Of a DNA stretch of 64,000 nt, positions 42,720-50,885 are shown in pieces. The notes under the pieces were generated by a model. That model made no database searches. It was not told the origin of the DNA and worked only from the letters and a program-made list of their open reading frames with translations. How positions within the stretch are numbered: position 1 is the first letter of the stretch; each line of letters starts with the position of its first letter. The translations under genes and the position numbers were made by a program. The DNA lies in the NCBI RefSeq assembly GCF_051859025.1, contig NZ_JBHYGL010000011.1, positions 58,760 through 122,759 on the forward strand, given 5' to 3'. This stretch comes from Falsiroseomonas sp051859025. Its GTDB lineage: Bacteria > Pseudomonadota > Alphaproteobacteria > Acetobacterales > Acetobacteraceae.

Positions 42720-43700
42720 ATGATCCGTCTTCCCCGCCGCAGCCTGTTCGCCGCCGCCCTGGCCCTGCCGATGGCCGCGCGCGCGCAAGCCGCCTGGGCA
42801 CCCACGCGCCCCGTCCGCCTGGTGCTGCCCTTCGCGCCTGGTGGGCTGACGGACATCCTGGCCCGCGCCGCGGCGGAGCAGCTTTCCGCCCGCTGGGGCC
42901 AGCCCGTGGTGGTGGAGAACCGCGCCGGCGCCGGCGGCAATTTGGCGGCGGAGGCCGTGGCCCGCGCCACGCCGGATGGCCACACCCTGCTGGTCGCGAC
43001 CCAGGGCATCATCGCCATCAACAAGGTGCTGTTCGAGCGCCTGAGCTACGACCCCGACACCGATTTCCTGCCCATCGCCATGCTGGCGGAACAGCCGAAC
43101 CTGCTGGTGGTCTCGCCCCGCGCCCTGCCGGATGCGACCGACGTGGCGTCGCTGGTGGCAAAACTGCGCGCCACGCCGGATGGCCTGCCCTATGGCTCGA
43201 ATGGTGTGGGCAGCTTCACGCACCTGTCGATGGAATTGCTGCGCGCGACGCTCGGCGTGCCGATGACCCATGTCCCCTATCGCGGCAGCGCGCCGCTGCT
43301 GACGGACATGGTCGCCGGCACCATCCCCGTGGCGCTGGACGGCCTCGCTACCTCCAAGCCGCAGGTCGGCGCGGGCGGCGCGCTGCGCGCCATCGGCGTG
43401 ACCAGCGCGCGCCGCTTCCGCGCCATGCCTGACGTGCCCGCGATCGCGGAGACGGTGCCCGGCTTCGATGCCAGCCCCTGGTACGGCGTCTTCGCCCAGG
43501 GCACGACGCCGGAGCCCATCCAGGCCGGGCTGGAAGCCGCCTTCCGCGCGGTGCTGGAAGGCCCGGGCTGGGCCGCCGTGCTGGCGCAGCGCGAAGCCGA
43601 CGCCATGCCCCAGGGCCGCGCCACCCTCGCCACCCTGATGGAGCGTGAGCGGCGGACCTGGCGCGACGCCGTCCGCCGCTCCGGCGCCCGCGCCGAGTGA
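42720..43700 (+). CDS. Bug/TctC-family tripartite tricarboxylate receptor
   Basis: This is a 326-residue periplasmic receptor with signal peptide MIRLPRRSLFAAALALPMAARAQ. Hallmarks are LVLPFAPGGLTDILARAAAEQL, VVENRAGAGGNLAAEAVA and VPYRGSAPLLTDMVAG. Its stop overlaps the next gene start by 4 nt (GTGA), so it is translated together with the catabolic enzymes and probably binds their substrate, presumably a carboxylic acid. Confidence 0.9.
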   Translation: MIRLPRRSLFAAALALPMAARAQAAWAPTRPVRLVLPFAPGGLTDILARAAAEQLSARWGQPVVVENRAGAGGNLAAEAVARATPDGHTLLVATQGIIAINKVLFERLSYDPDTDFLPIAMLAEQPNLLVVSPRALPDATDVASLVAKLRATPDGLPYGSNGVGSFTHLSMELLRATLGVPMTHVPYRGSAPLLTDMVAGTIPVALDGLATSKPQVGAGGALRAIGVTSARRFRAMPDVPAIAETVPGFDASPWYGVFAQGTTPEPIQAGLEAAFRAVLEGPGWAAVLAQREADAMPQGRATLATLMERERRTWRDAVRRSGARAE

Positions 43701-45010
43701 TTTTTTCGGACGTCATCGCCTGGGCCTCGCCCGGGCCTTCCGGCGGCAGCGCGGCGGCCGCCAAGGCGCGGCTGCTGCTGCTGGACAGCCTCGGCTGCGC
43801 GCTGGCGGGCCTCAGGCACCCACGCGTCACCGCCTTCGCGCAGGCGATGCGGCACGCCTTTCCCGGCGATGTCGCCATCGCAGGCGCGCGCCTGGCGCCC
43901 GGTGCCGCCGCGGCGGTCCTCGCCGCCGCCACCTGCTGGGACGAGGCGAATGAAGGCCTCGCCAGCGCCCATGGCCGCCCGGCCCTGCCCGTCGCGCCGC
44001 TCGCCCTGGTCGCCCGCGCGCAAGGCGGCGATCCGGCGCTGGCGCTGTCGGCCTTCGCGCTGGGGTATGAGGTCGCGGGCCGCGCCGGCCAGGCCTGGCG
44101 CATCCGGCCGGGGATGCATGTGGACGGATCCTGGCACAGCCTGGGCGCGGCCGCCTGCGCCGCCGCGCTGATCGGGCTGGACCAGGCCGGCATCGCGCGC
44201 GCCGTGCGCCTGGCGTCCTGCCAGATCCCCTTCTCCCTCTACGCCCCCATCGCCGCGGGGATGGATGGCCGCAACAGCTACGCGAGCCACGCCGCCCTGC
44301 TCGGCACCATGGCCGCCGCCGGCGCCGCCGCGGGGATGGACGCGCCGGTGGCGGGCTTCGAGGAAGGCCGCCGCATCGCGCTGGGCCTTGAGGTCCCGGC
44401 GCCGGTCACGCCCCCCGGCGAATGGCTGCTGGAAGCCGCCTACCTGAAACCTTTCGCGGGTGTCCGGCACGCCCATTACGGGGCGGCGGCGGCGATCGAG
44501 CTTCGGTCAAAATCGGCAACCCCCTCACCCACCGTCGGACGCATGCGTCCGACCCCCCTTCCAGGGGGAGAGGGCTATTCGAGAATCACGCTCTCCACCT
44601 ATGCCGAGGCGCTGCGCTACGCCGGCAACCGCGCGCCCACCGCCGCCATCACCGCGCAGTTCAGCCTCACCTGGGCGGTCGCCTGCGCGCTCCATTTCGG
44701 CGATCTCGGGCCCTCCGCCTATACGGACGAAGCCCTGGCCGATCCCACGCTCCGTGCCCTCGAAGCCGCCATCGAATTGCGGGAGGATGCGGCCCTGACC
44801 GCCGCCGGCCTGCGCGGCGCCACCCTCACCATCGGCGATCAATCCGCCACCATCACCGGCGTCACCGGCGACCCCGACCGCCCGATGGCGGAAGCCGAGG
44901 CACTGACAAAATTCCACCGCTTCGCCACCCCCACCCTGGGCGAGGCCGGCACCGCCGCCGCCATCGCCGCCCTGCTGCATGACCAGCCCGCCAAGGATCT
45001 ATTCGGGTGA
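43697..45010 (+). CDS. MmgE/PrpD family protein with an in-frame inserted palindrome
   Basis: This protein of 437 residues belongs to the MmgE/PrpD family, which includes 2-methylcitrate dehydratase and cis-aconitate decarboxylase. Family segments: LLLLDSLGCALAGLRHP, GYEVAGRAGQAW, DGSWHSLGAAAC and YLKPFAGVRHAHYGAAAAIELR. Between residues about 271 and 295 the expected sequence is interrupted by Pro/Gly-rich residues encoded by a repeat element, after which the family pattern resumes (ITLSTYAEALRYAGNRAP). Start is GTG at 43697. The substrate is unknown; its coupling to a Bug receptor and FAD monooxygenase implies a carboxylate catabolic step. Confidence 0.88.
   Translation: MIFSDVIAWASPGPSGGSAAAAKARLLLLDSLGCALAGLRHPRVTAFAQAMRHAFPGDVAIAGARLAPGAAAAVLAAATCWDEANEGLASAHGRPALPVAPLALVARAQGGDPALALSAFALGYEVAGRAGQAWRIRPGMHVDGSWHSLGAAACAAALIGLDQAGIARAVRLASCQIPFSLYAPIAAGMDGRNSYASHAALLGTMAAAGAAAGMDAPVAGFEEGRRIALGLEVPAPVTPPGEWLLEAAYLKPFAGVRHAHYGAAAAIELRSKSATPSPTVGRMRPTPLPGGEGYSRITLSTYAEALRYAGNRAPTAAITAQFSLTWAVACALHFGDLGPSAYTDEALADPTLRALEAAIELREDAALTAAGLRGATLTIGDQSATITGVTGDPDRPMAEAEALTKFHRFATPTLGEAGTAAAIAALLHDQPAKDLFG
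44507..44584. repeat. Family 2-like palindromic element inside a coding region
   Basis: This stretch shares the CCCCTCACCC start and the GGGGGAGAGGGCT-TTC end of the intergenic repeats at 8001 and 14021. It also contains a perfect 20-bp palindrome (44534-44553, half site GTCGGACGCA). It adds about 25 codons without breaking the MmgE/PrpD frame. Confidence 0.7.
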
Positions 45011-46158
45011 CCACCCACGACACCGATATCCTGATCTCCGGCGCCGGCCCCGTTGGCCTGACCCTGGCCCTCGCGCTGCACCAGCGCGGCATCGCCGTGC
45101 GGGTGCTGGAGAAGCGCGAAGGGCTTTCCGCCGCCTCCCGCGCCTCCACCTTCCACCCGCCGACATTGGATGCGCTGCACAGCCTCGGCGTGCTGGCGCC
45201 CTTGCTGCCCGGCGGCGTGCGGATCGACCGCATCCTGTGGCGGCGCGTCGATGATGGCAGCGCGGCCAGCATCGACCTCGGAATCCTGAAGGAGGAGACC
45301 GGCTTCCCCCATCGCTGGCACCGCGAACAGCAGGACGTCACCCCGGCCCTGCTGGCCGCCCTGCCCCCCGGCACCGTCCGCTTCAACGCGGGGGCGGAGG
45401 CGCTCGCCCAGGACGACACCGGCGTCACCATCACCGCCGCCGACGGCACCACCCACCGCGCCCGCTACGCCATCGGCTGCGACGGCGCGGGCGGGGCGAT
45501 CCGGGCGCTGGCCGGCATCCCGGCCGAGACCAATGACTACGCCCATCGCGTGCTTCGCCTGCTGACGCCGATCGACCTGCGGGACCACATCCCGGGCCTC
45601 GACGGCCTCGGCTACCTCTATGACCAGGCCGGCTCCTGCTCCCTGCTCCGCATGCCCAAGGTCTGGCGCCTGATCTTCCGCGTGGCGCCGGAGATGTCGG
45701 ACGATGCCGCGCTGGCCGAGGACCACGCCCGCGCCCGCATCGCCCGCTTCCTGCCGGCGCTGCGCGACCTCCCGATCGAGGGCCGGGACGTCTATGGCGT
45801 GAAGCGCGCCATGGCGCTGTCCTACCAGGCGGGCCGCGTGTTGCTGGCCGGCGACGCCGCGCATCTGACGAACACCCGCGGCGGCATGAACATGAATGCC
45901 GGCATCCATGATGCCATGACGCTGGCCGCGACCATCGCCGCCGTGCTCGCCGGCGCGCCCGATGCCCTGCTGCGATCCTGGGCCGAGGCGCGGCTGCGCG
46001 TGGTGCGCGACGCCCTCCTCCCCCGCACCGATGCCCGCGTGGCGGCGACCCCGGCCGATGAGGTCGCCCGCATGGCCGCCCTGACACCGAGGGAAACCCT
46101 GACCTGGGCGCGGGAGGCCAGCATGATCGACATTGCCCGCGTCGGAGCCCCCGCATGA
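45007..46158 (+). CDS. FAD-dependent monooxygenase (aromatic hydroxylase family)
   Basis: This is a 383-residue class A flavoprotein monooxygenase. The FAD-binding GAGPVG is at 12-17 (ILISGAGPVGLTLALAL), the middle motif CDGAGGAIR near 160, and the second FAD motif LLAGDAAHLTNTRGGMNMNAG near 280. Such enzymes hydroxylate an aromatic or heteroaromatic ring using NAD(P)H and O2. Start is GTG at 45007, overlapping the previous stop by 4 nt. It is third in the overlapped operon starting at 42720. Confidence 0.9.
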   Translation: MTTHDTDILISGAGPVGLTLALALHQRGIAVRVLEKREGLSAASRASTFHPPTLDALHSLGVLAPLLPGGVRIDRILWRRVDDGSAASIDLGILKEETGFPHRWHREQQDVTPALLAALPPGTVRFNAGAEALAQDDTGVTITAADGTTHRARYAIGCDGAGGAIRALAGIPAETNDYAHRVLRLLTPIDLRDHIPGLDGLGYLYDQAGSCSLLRMPKVWRLIFRVAPEMSDDAALAEDHARARIARFLPALRDLPIEGRDVYGVKRAMALSYQAGRVLLAGDAAHLTNTRGGMNMNAGIHDAMTLAATIAAVLAGAPDALLRSWAEARLRVVRDALLPRTDARVAATPADEVARMAALTPRETLTWAREASMIDIARVGAPA

Positions 46159-46901
46159 CCCACCCCGCCCGCGCCTGGCACCCCACCCACCGCATCGCGC
46201 TGGTAACGCCCTCCGCCAACCCCGCGGTGGAGCATGAGACGCGCCACCTGCTGCCGCCCCAGGCCGCGCTGCACGTCACCCGCATGCCCGTCATGCCCGG
46301 CACCACGCTGGAACAGCGCAACGCCGCCTATCTGGAGGCGCTGGACCGCTCGCTGGACGGCTTCGGGGCGCTGAGCATGGACGCCGCCATCTACGGCATC
46401 ACCGGCCCGAGCTACGCCGTGACCCCGGACCAGGACGCCGCCACCCAGGCCCGCGTCTCCGACACCCTCGGCCGCCCCCTGGTCCTCGCCGCCCGCGGTA
46501 TCGCGGAAGCGCTGGCCGCGCTCGGCCGCCCGAAGCTGCTGCTCTTCTCCCCCTATCCCGGCTGGCTGACGGAACGGGCGGAGCGCTACTGGCGCCAGGC
46601 CGGGCTGGAACTGGCGGAGAGCTTCAAGGTCAGCGACAGCTTCCGCGCCTATGAGCTGACGCCGGAGGAAGTGGCGGATGGCCTGGCCAAGCTGAACCCG
46701 CCCGCCGATTGCGCCGTGCTGCTGTCCGGCACGGGGATGCCGACGCTGGATGCCATGGCATGGATGCGGGAGAGGCTGGGCGTGCCCCTGCTTTCCTCCA
46801 ACCTCGCCAGCGCCTGGGCCGTCTGCGCCCGCCTCGGCCTGCCCGCGGGCCCGGCGCTCACGGCCTGCAACCCGGAACTGGCGGCGCTGCTCAAGCCCTG
46901 A
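46155..46901 (+). CDS. Asp/Glu racemase-superfamily protein (maleate isomerase/arylmalonate decarboxylase-like) lacking both Cys
   Basis: This 248-residue protein resembles maleate cis-trans isomerases and arylmalonate decarboxylases: HRIALVTPSANPAVEHET at the start, AAIYGITGPSYAV near 78-88, LLSGTGMPTLDAM near 189-201 and GVPLLSSNLASAWAV. In the characterised enzymes one or two catalytic Cys occupy the positions that are Gly 81-Ile-Thr and Ser 191-Gly 192 here. Neither Cys is present. It may use different chemistry or be non-catalytic. The ATG overlaps the monooxygenase stop by 4 nt (ATGA); it is the last gene of the operon. Confidence 0.82.
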   Translation: MTHPARAWHPTHRIALVTPSANPAVEHETRHLLPPQAALHVTRMPVMPGTTLEQRNAAYLEALDRSLDGFGALSMDAAIYGITGPSYAVTPDQDAATQARVSDTLGRPLVLAARGIAEALAALGRPKLLLFSPYPGWLTERAERYWRQAGLELAESFKVSDSFRAYELTPEEVADGLAKLNPPADCAVLLSGTGMPTLDAMAWMRERLGVPLLSSNLASAWAVCARLGLPAGPALTACNPELAALLKP

Positions 46902-46910
46902 AACGCGAAA

Positions 46911-46941
46911 CGCCCGGCGGGCCTTGAGGGCCAGCCGGGCG
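46911..46941. terminator. Hairpin between convergent genes
   Basis: An 8-bp stem (CGCCCGGC with GCCGGGCG), extended by inner GGGCC/GGCC pairing, lies between the AMDase-like gene and the convergent coiled-coil gene. There is no long T tract in either direction. It probably ends one or both transcripts. Confidence 0.5.
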
Positions 46942-46965
46942 CTTCGAAGCGATGGGTCGAAGGCG

Positions 46966-47403
46966 TTACTTCGTGCGCTGCTTCCGGGCGGCGTAGCGGG
47001 CGTCCCGCTTGGCCTTCTGTTCGGCGGCAACCGCCAGCGCCCGGGCCTTCTTCTCGGCATCCAGGATGGCGGCGCGGTTCATCGCGTCGATCTCGGCGGC
47101 GCGGGCGCGCATCGCTTCCTCGGCAGCGAGGCGCTCCTCCTCCTTCCGCGCGGCGGCGGCGGCGGCTTCGGCGGCGGCCTTCTCGGCGGCGATCCGGGCG
47201 GCTTCCGCGGCCTTGGCGGCGGCGCGTTCGGCCTGGCGGGCGGCGCGCGCATCCGCGATCGCCTTCTGCTCCGCCATCTTCTGCTGGACAGCCGGATCGT
47301 CGAGGCGGCTCTTCAGCGCCTGGAACTTCTCGGCGGTCTTCTTCCGGGCCTCTTCCGCCGCGGTGCGACGGTCATTGAAGTCAAACAGCTTGCGTGCCTG
47401 CAT
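46966..47403 (-). CDS. DUF6481-like coiled-coil protein
   Basis: This 145-residue protein is highly charged and nearly all helical: N-terminal FNDRRTAAEEARKKTAEKFQALKSRLDDP, then a long Ala/Glu/Lys/Arg repeat. The N-terminal segment fits the small alphaproteobacterial DUF6481 family, annotated from memory. No function is known. Low-complexity coding bias (runs of GCG and GCC) makes codon evidence weak, but the reading frame is clean and the start fits. Confidence 0.7.
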   Translation of the reverse strand: MQARKLFDFNDRRTAAEEARKKTAEKFQALKSRLDDPAVQQKMAEQKAIADARAARQAERAAAKAAEAARIAAEKAAAEAAAAAARKEEERLAAEEAMRARAAEIDAMNRAAILDAEKKARALAVAAEQKAKRDARYAARKQRTK

Positions 47404-47520
47404 GCTGGCTATCTACTCCGGTCGTGGCCCGTGGCCAAGGGGCAAGGCTGCGCGTGGGATGCAACCCTCGCCTGCTTTTGTGCAGGCCATACCCGTCCCC
47501 GGCATCCCCGCCCCCCAACG

Positions 47521-47549
47521 AAAAACGCCGGGGGCTGCCCCCCGGCGTT
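47521..47549 (-). terminator. Intrinsic terminator of the glnK-amt operon
   Basis: On the minus strand an 11-bp stem (AACGCCGGGGG with CCCCCGGCGTT, loop GCAG) is followed by a T tract. It starts about 28 nt after the amt stop codon. Confidence 0.8.
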
Positions 47550-47576
47550 CCTCAGCGACCCCGAAGGCAGGGGGTG

Positions 47577-48905
47577 TCAGCCGATCCGCTCGCCATGCAG
47601 CGTCACGTCCAGGCCCTCGCGCTCCTCCTCCTCGCTGACGCGGAGGCCGACGACGGCGTCCACGATCTTGAGCAGGATGTAGGTCGCGACCGCCGTGAAG
47701 ACGAAGACCGCCGCCACCGCGTAGATCTGGATCAGGAACTGCGACAGGGACGCGCCATAGCCTTCCGGCGTGGCGGCCGAGGCCGAGAGCGGGCCATAGG
47801 CGAACAGACCCGTCAGCAGCGCACCCACGATGCCGCAGACGCCGTGCACGCCGAAGGCGTCCAGGCTGTCGTCGTAGTTGCACCAGTGCTTGAGCGCGGT
47901 CGCGCCCCAGAACCCGGCCAGCCCGGCCACGATGCCGATCACCAGGGCGGAGCCCGGCAGCACGAAGCCGGCCGCCGGGGTGATGGCGACCAGCCCCGCC
48001 ACCGCGCCGGAAATCGCACCCAGGACCGAAGGCTTGCCCTTGGTGGCCCATTCCGCGATCAGCCAGGCCAGCACCGCGCCGGCCGCCGCGATCTGCGTCA
48101 CCAGCATGGCCATGCCCGCCCGCGCGCCGGCGCCGACGGCGGAGCCCGCGTTGAAGCCGAACCAGCCCACCCACAGAAGGCTCGCGCCGATCACGGCGAA
48201 GGTCAGGTTGTAGGGGGACATGTTGTCCGTCCCGTAGCCCACCCGCTTGCCGAGCACGATCGCCGCCACCAGGCCGGCCACGCCGGCATTGATGTGCACC
48301 ACCGTGCCGCCGGCGAAGTCCAGCGCGCCGAGGGCGAAGATCCAGCCATTCGGGTGCCAGACCCAGTGCGCGACCGGGGAATAGACCAGCAGCGTCCACA
48401 GCGCGACGAAGATCATCAGCGCGGAGAACTTCATCCGGTCCGCCACCGCGCCCGTGATCAGCGCCGCGGTGATGATCGCGAAGGTCATCTGGAACATCGC
48501 GAAGACGCTCTCGGGGATCGTCGTCGCCACCGCGCTGTCGCCGCTGCCCAGCGTGAAGGGCTTGTCCCAGTTCTCGGCCATGCCGCTCATCAGCAGGCGG
48601 GACACGTCGCCGATGTAGGCGTTGCCCTCGCCGAAGGCCAGGCTGTAGCCCGCCACCATCCACAGCACCGCGACCAGCGCGGTGATGGCGAAGGACTGCA
48701 TCATCGTCGCCAGCACGTTCTTCTTGCGGACCATGCCCGCATAGAACAGCGCCAGCCCGGGCACGGTCATCATCAGCACGATCGCCGTGCTGGTCAGCAT
48801 CCACGCCGTGTCGCCCGTGTCGATCTTCGCGTCCTGCGCGAAGGCCGGCGCAGCCGCGAGCATCGCCGGCAGCGCCAAGGCCGCGGCGCGCGCAAGCTTC
48901 GTCAT
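47577..48905 (-). CDS. amt: Ammonium transporter
   Basis: This is a trimeric inner-membrane channel for ammonium. It has about 442 residues: signal peptide MTKLARAAALALPAMLAAAPAFA and then 11 helices. Landmarks are ADRMKFSALMIFVALWTLLVYSPVAHWVW, FAGGTVVHINAG (first pore His), GWFGFNAGS and DAFGVHGVCGIVGALLTG (second pore His). ATG 48905 fits the signal peptide; ATG 48923 would add six residues. It follows glnK with a 56-nt gap, the usual glnK-amt order, so it should be gated by the PII protein and nitrogen control. Confidence 0.96.
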   Translation of the reverse strand: MTKLARAAALALPAMLAAAPAFAQDAKIDTGDTAWMLTSTAIVLMMTVPGLALFYAGMVRKKNVLATMMQSFAITALVAVLWMVAGYSLAFGEGNAYIGDVSRLLMSGMAENWDKPFTLGSGDSAVATTIPESVFAMFQMTFAIITAALITGAVADRMKFSALMIFVALWTLLVYSPVAHWVWHPNGWIFALGALDFAGGTVVHINAGVAGLVAAIVLGKRVGYGTDNMSPYNLTFAVIGASLLWVGWFGFNAGSAVGAGARAGMAMLVTQIAAAGAVLAWLIAEWATKGKPSVLGAISGAVAGLVAITPAAGFVLPGSALVIGIVAGLAGFWGATALKHWCNYDDSLDAFGVHGVCGIVGALLTGLFAYGPLSASAATPEGYGASLSQFLIQIYAVAAVFVFTAVATYILLKIVDAVVGLRVSEEEEREGLDVTLHGERIG

Positions 48906-48961
48906 TCCCCCAATCCCCGTCATCGATGTTTCAATCGTTGTTTCCCTGGGGCCCTGCATGG

Positions 48962-49300
48962 TCACAGCGCCTGGTCGTCGGTCTCGCCCGTGCGGATGCG
49001 CAGCGCGCGTTCCACATCGAGGACGAAGATCTTGCCGTCGCCGATCTTGCCGGTGCGCGCGGCACCCGCGATCGCCTCGACCACCGCATCCACCATCTCG
49101 GCGGGCACGGCCACTTCGATCTTGAGCTTCGGCAGGAAGCTCACATGATACTCGGCACCGCGGTAGATCTCGGTCTGGCCCTTCTGCCGGCCGAAACCCT
49201 TCACCTCGGTTACCGTCAGCCCCTGCACGCCGAGCGGAGTGAGCGCATCGCGCACCTCGTCCAGCTTGAAGGGCTTGATGATCGCCATCACCAGCTTCAT
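48962..49300 (-). CDS. glnK: Nitrogen regulatory protein PII (GlnK)
   Basis: This 112-residue trimeric signal protein senses nitrogen and energy status. The T-loop with uridylylation site Tyr 51 is present (GQTEIYRGAEYHVSF), and so is the C-terminal GKIGDGKIFVLDVERALRIRTGE. It is expected to plug the ammonium channel encoded downstream when nitrogen is plentiful. GGAAGGGGA lies about 10 nt before the ATG. Confidence 0.97.
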   Translation of the reverse strand: MKLVMAIIKPFKLDEVRDALTPLGVQGLTVTEVKGFGRQKGQTEIYRGAEYHVSFLPKLKIEVAVPAEMVDAVVEAIAGAARTGKIGDGKIFVLDVERALRIRTGETDDQAL

Positions 49301-49508
49301 CGCGCCGTAGATCCCCTTCCAAGGCTTATGGCCCGATCCCAATCCAAGGACCGTGCCACCCGTGCGCAACACCGTTGCCCCAGGGACTCACTCGCGCGGC
49401 GGTTGCCATTTCGCAGCGCAGCATTCGAATACAGCACAAATAATGGGCAATTGCCTGTTTCCTGACAGACCCTTGCCGAACCGCGATTCCAGGCCGACTT
49501 TCTCCCCT

Positions 49509-50810
49509 ATGAGCCAGATGCCCCACCTCGACGTATCCGTCGCCATCGTCGGCGCCGGCCCCGTCGGCGCCACCCTCGCCGCCACCCTGGCCGCTGCCGG
49601 GGTTTCGACCGCCATCCTGGACCAGGCGCCCCTGCCGCCCATGGAACTCCCGGATTTCGACGGCCGCGCCTATGCCATCGCCCTCACCAGCCAGCGCCTG
49701 CTGGCCGCCGCCGGCATCTGGGACCGCCTGCCCCACGCGCCCCAGCCCATCCGCCACATCCGCGTCGCCGATGGCCGCCCCGGCCAGCGCCCCTCCTCCC
49801 TCAAGCTCGATTTCAACGCCGCCGAGGTCTCCGAGCCCGGCAGCGACACCCCCTTCGGCTGGATGGTGGAGGCAAGGTCGCTGCGCGTCGCGCTCAACGC
49901 CCGCCTCCCCCACCTGCCCAACCTGCACGTCTTCACCCCCGCCGAGGCCAGCGTCACCCGCACGGCCGAGGGCGCCACGCTCCGCCTGACGAAAGGCCCC
50001 CACGCCGGCACCACCATCCAGGCCCGCCTGGTCGTGGCGGCGGAGGGCCGGAATTCCCCCCTCCGCCAGCAGGCCGGCATCACCGTCGCCCGCCACGATT
50101 ACGGCCAGACCGGCATGGTCGGCGCCTTCGCGCATGAGAAGCCGCACCACGGCACGGCGCTGGAGATGTTCCTGCCGAACGGCCCCTTCGCCCAATTGCC
50201 GCTGGCCGGCCCGGGCAATTTCGGCAGCGCCGAATTCCCGCATGCCAGCGCCTTCGTCTGGGCGGATCGCCGCGACCTCTCCACCCGCTTCCTGGCGATG
50301 GATGATGCAGCCTTCGGCCGCGAACTCTCCCGCCGCCTCGGCGACCATCTCGGCCGCATCAAGCCCATCGGCCGCCGCTGGTCCTACCCGCTGACCGCCC
50401 TCTGGGCGTCCCGCCAGGTGGATACCCGCCTGGCGCTGATCGGCGATGCCGCCCATGGCATCCACCCCGTCGCCGGCCAGGGCCTCAACCTCGGCTTCCG
50501 GGACGTCGCCGCCCTGGCGGAGGCGGTCATCGAGGCCGCGGCCGCGAACGAGGACCCCGGCAGCGCCGCCGTCCTGGCCCGCTATGACCGCCGCGCCCGC
50601 CCCGATGCCGGGCTGATGCTCGCCGCCTGCCATGGACTCGAGAAACTGTTCGGCAATGATTTCGGCCCCGTCCGCCTGGCGCGCCGCATCGGCATCGCCG
50701 CGGTGGACCGGATGCCCCGGCTGAAGCGCGCCTTCGCGGAACGCGCCATGGGCATGGGGCCGGGGGTGACAGGGCTGCTCGGCGGCCAGGGCCTGCTGAC
50801 GCGGGGCTGA
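49509..50810 (+). CDS. UbiH/UbiF/COQ6-family FAD-dependent hydroxylase
   Basis: This is a 433-residue flavin monooxygenase of ubiquinone biosynthesis that hydroxylates the quinone ring precursor at the inner membrane. The FAD motif VAIVGAGPVGATLAATLA is near 12-29, and the family-specific GDAAHGIHPVAGQGLNLGFRD near 315-335 is complete. The ATG at 49509 starts MSQMPHLDVSVAIVG; longer in-frame readings run through the shared promoter gap with glnK. Which ring position it hydroxylates is not clear. Confidence 0.92.
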   Translation: MSQMPHLDVSVAIVGAGPVGATLAATLAAAGVSTAILDQAPLPPMELPDFDGRAYAIALTSQRLLAAAGIWDRLPHAPQPIRHIRVADGRPGQRPSSLKLDFNAAEVSEPGSDTPFGWMVEARSLRVALNARLPHLPNLHVFTPAEASVTRTAEGATLRLTKGPHAGTTIQARLVVAAEGRNSPLRQQAGITVARHDYGQTGMVGAFAHEKPHHGTALEMFLPNGPFAQLPLAGPGNFGSAEFPHASAFVWADRRDLSTRFLAMDDAAFGRELSRRLGDHLGRIKPIGRRWSYPLTALWASRQVDTRLALIGDAAHGIHPVAGQGLNLGFRDVAALAEAVIEAAAANEDPGSAAVLARYDRRARPDAGLMLAACHGLEKLFGNDFGPVRLARRIGIAAVDRMPRLKRAFAERAMGMGPGVTGLLGGQGLLTRG

Positions 50811-50885
50811 GGGTCCCCGGGGGGGGCGACTCCCTCCACAGCCAGCGGAGGCCTCGTTCCAACCGCCTTGCCCCCCCGCCCTGGA

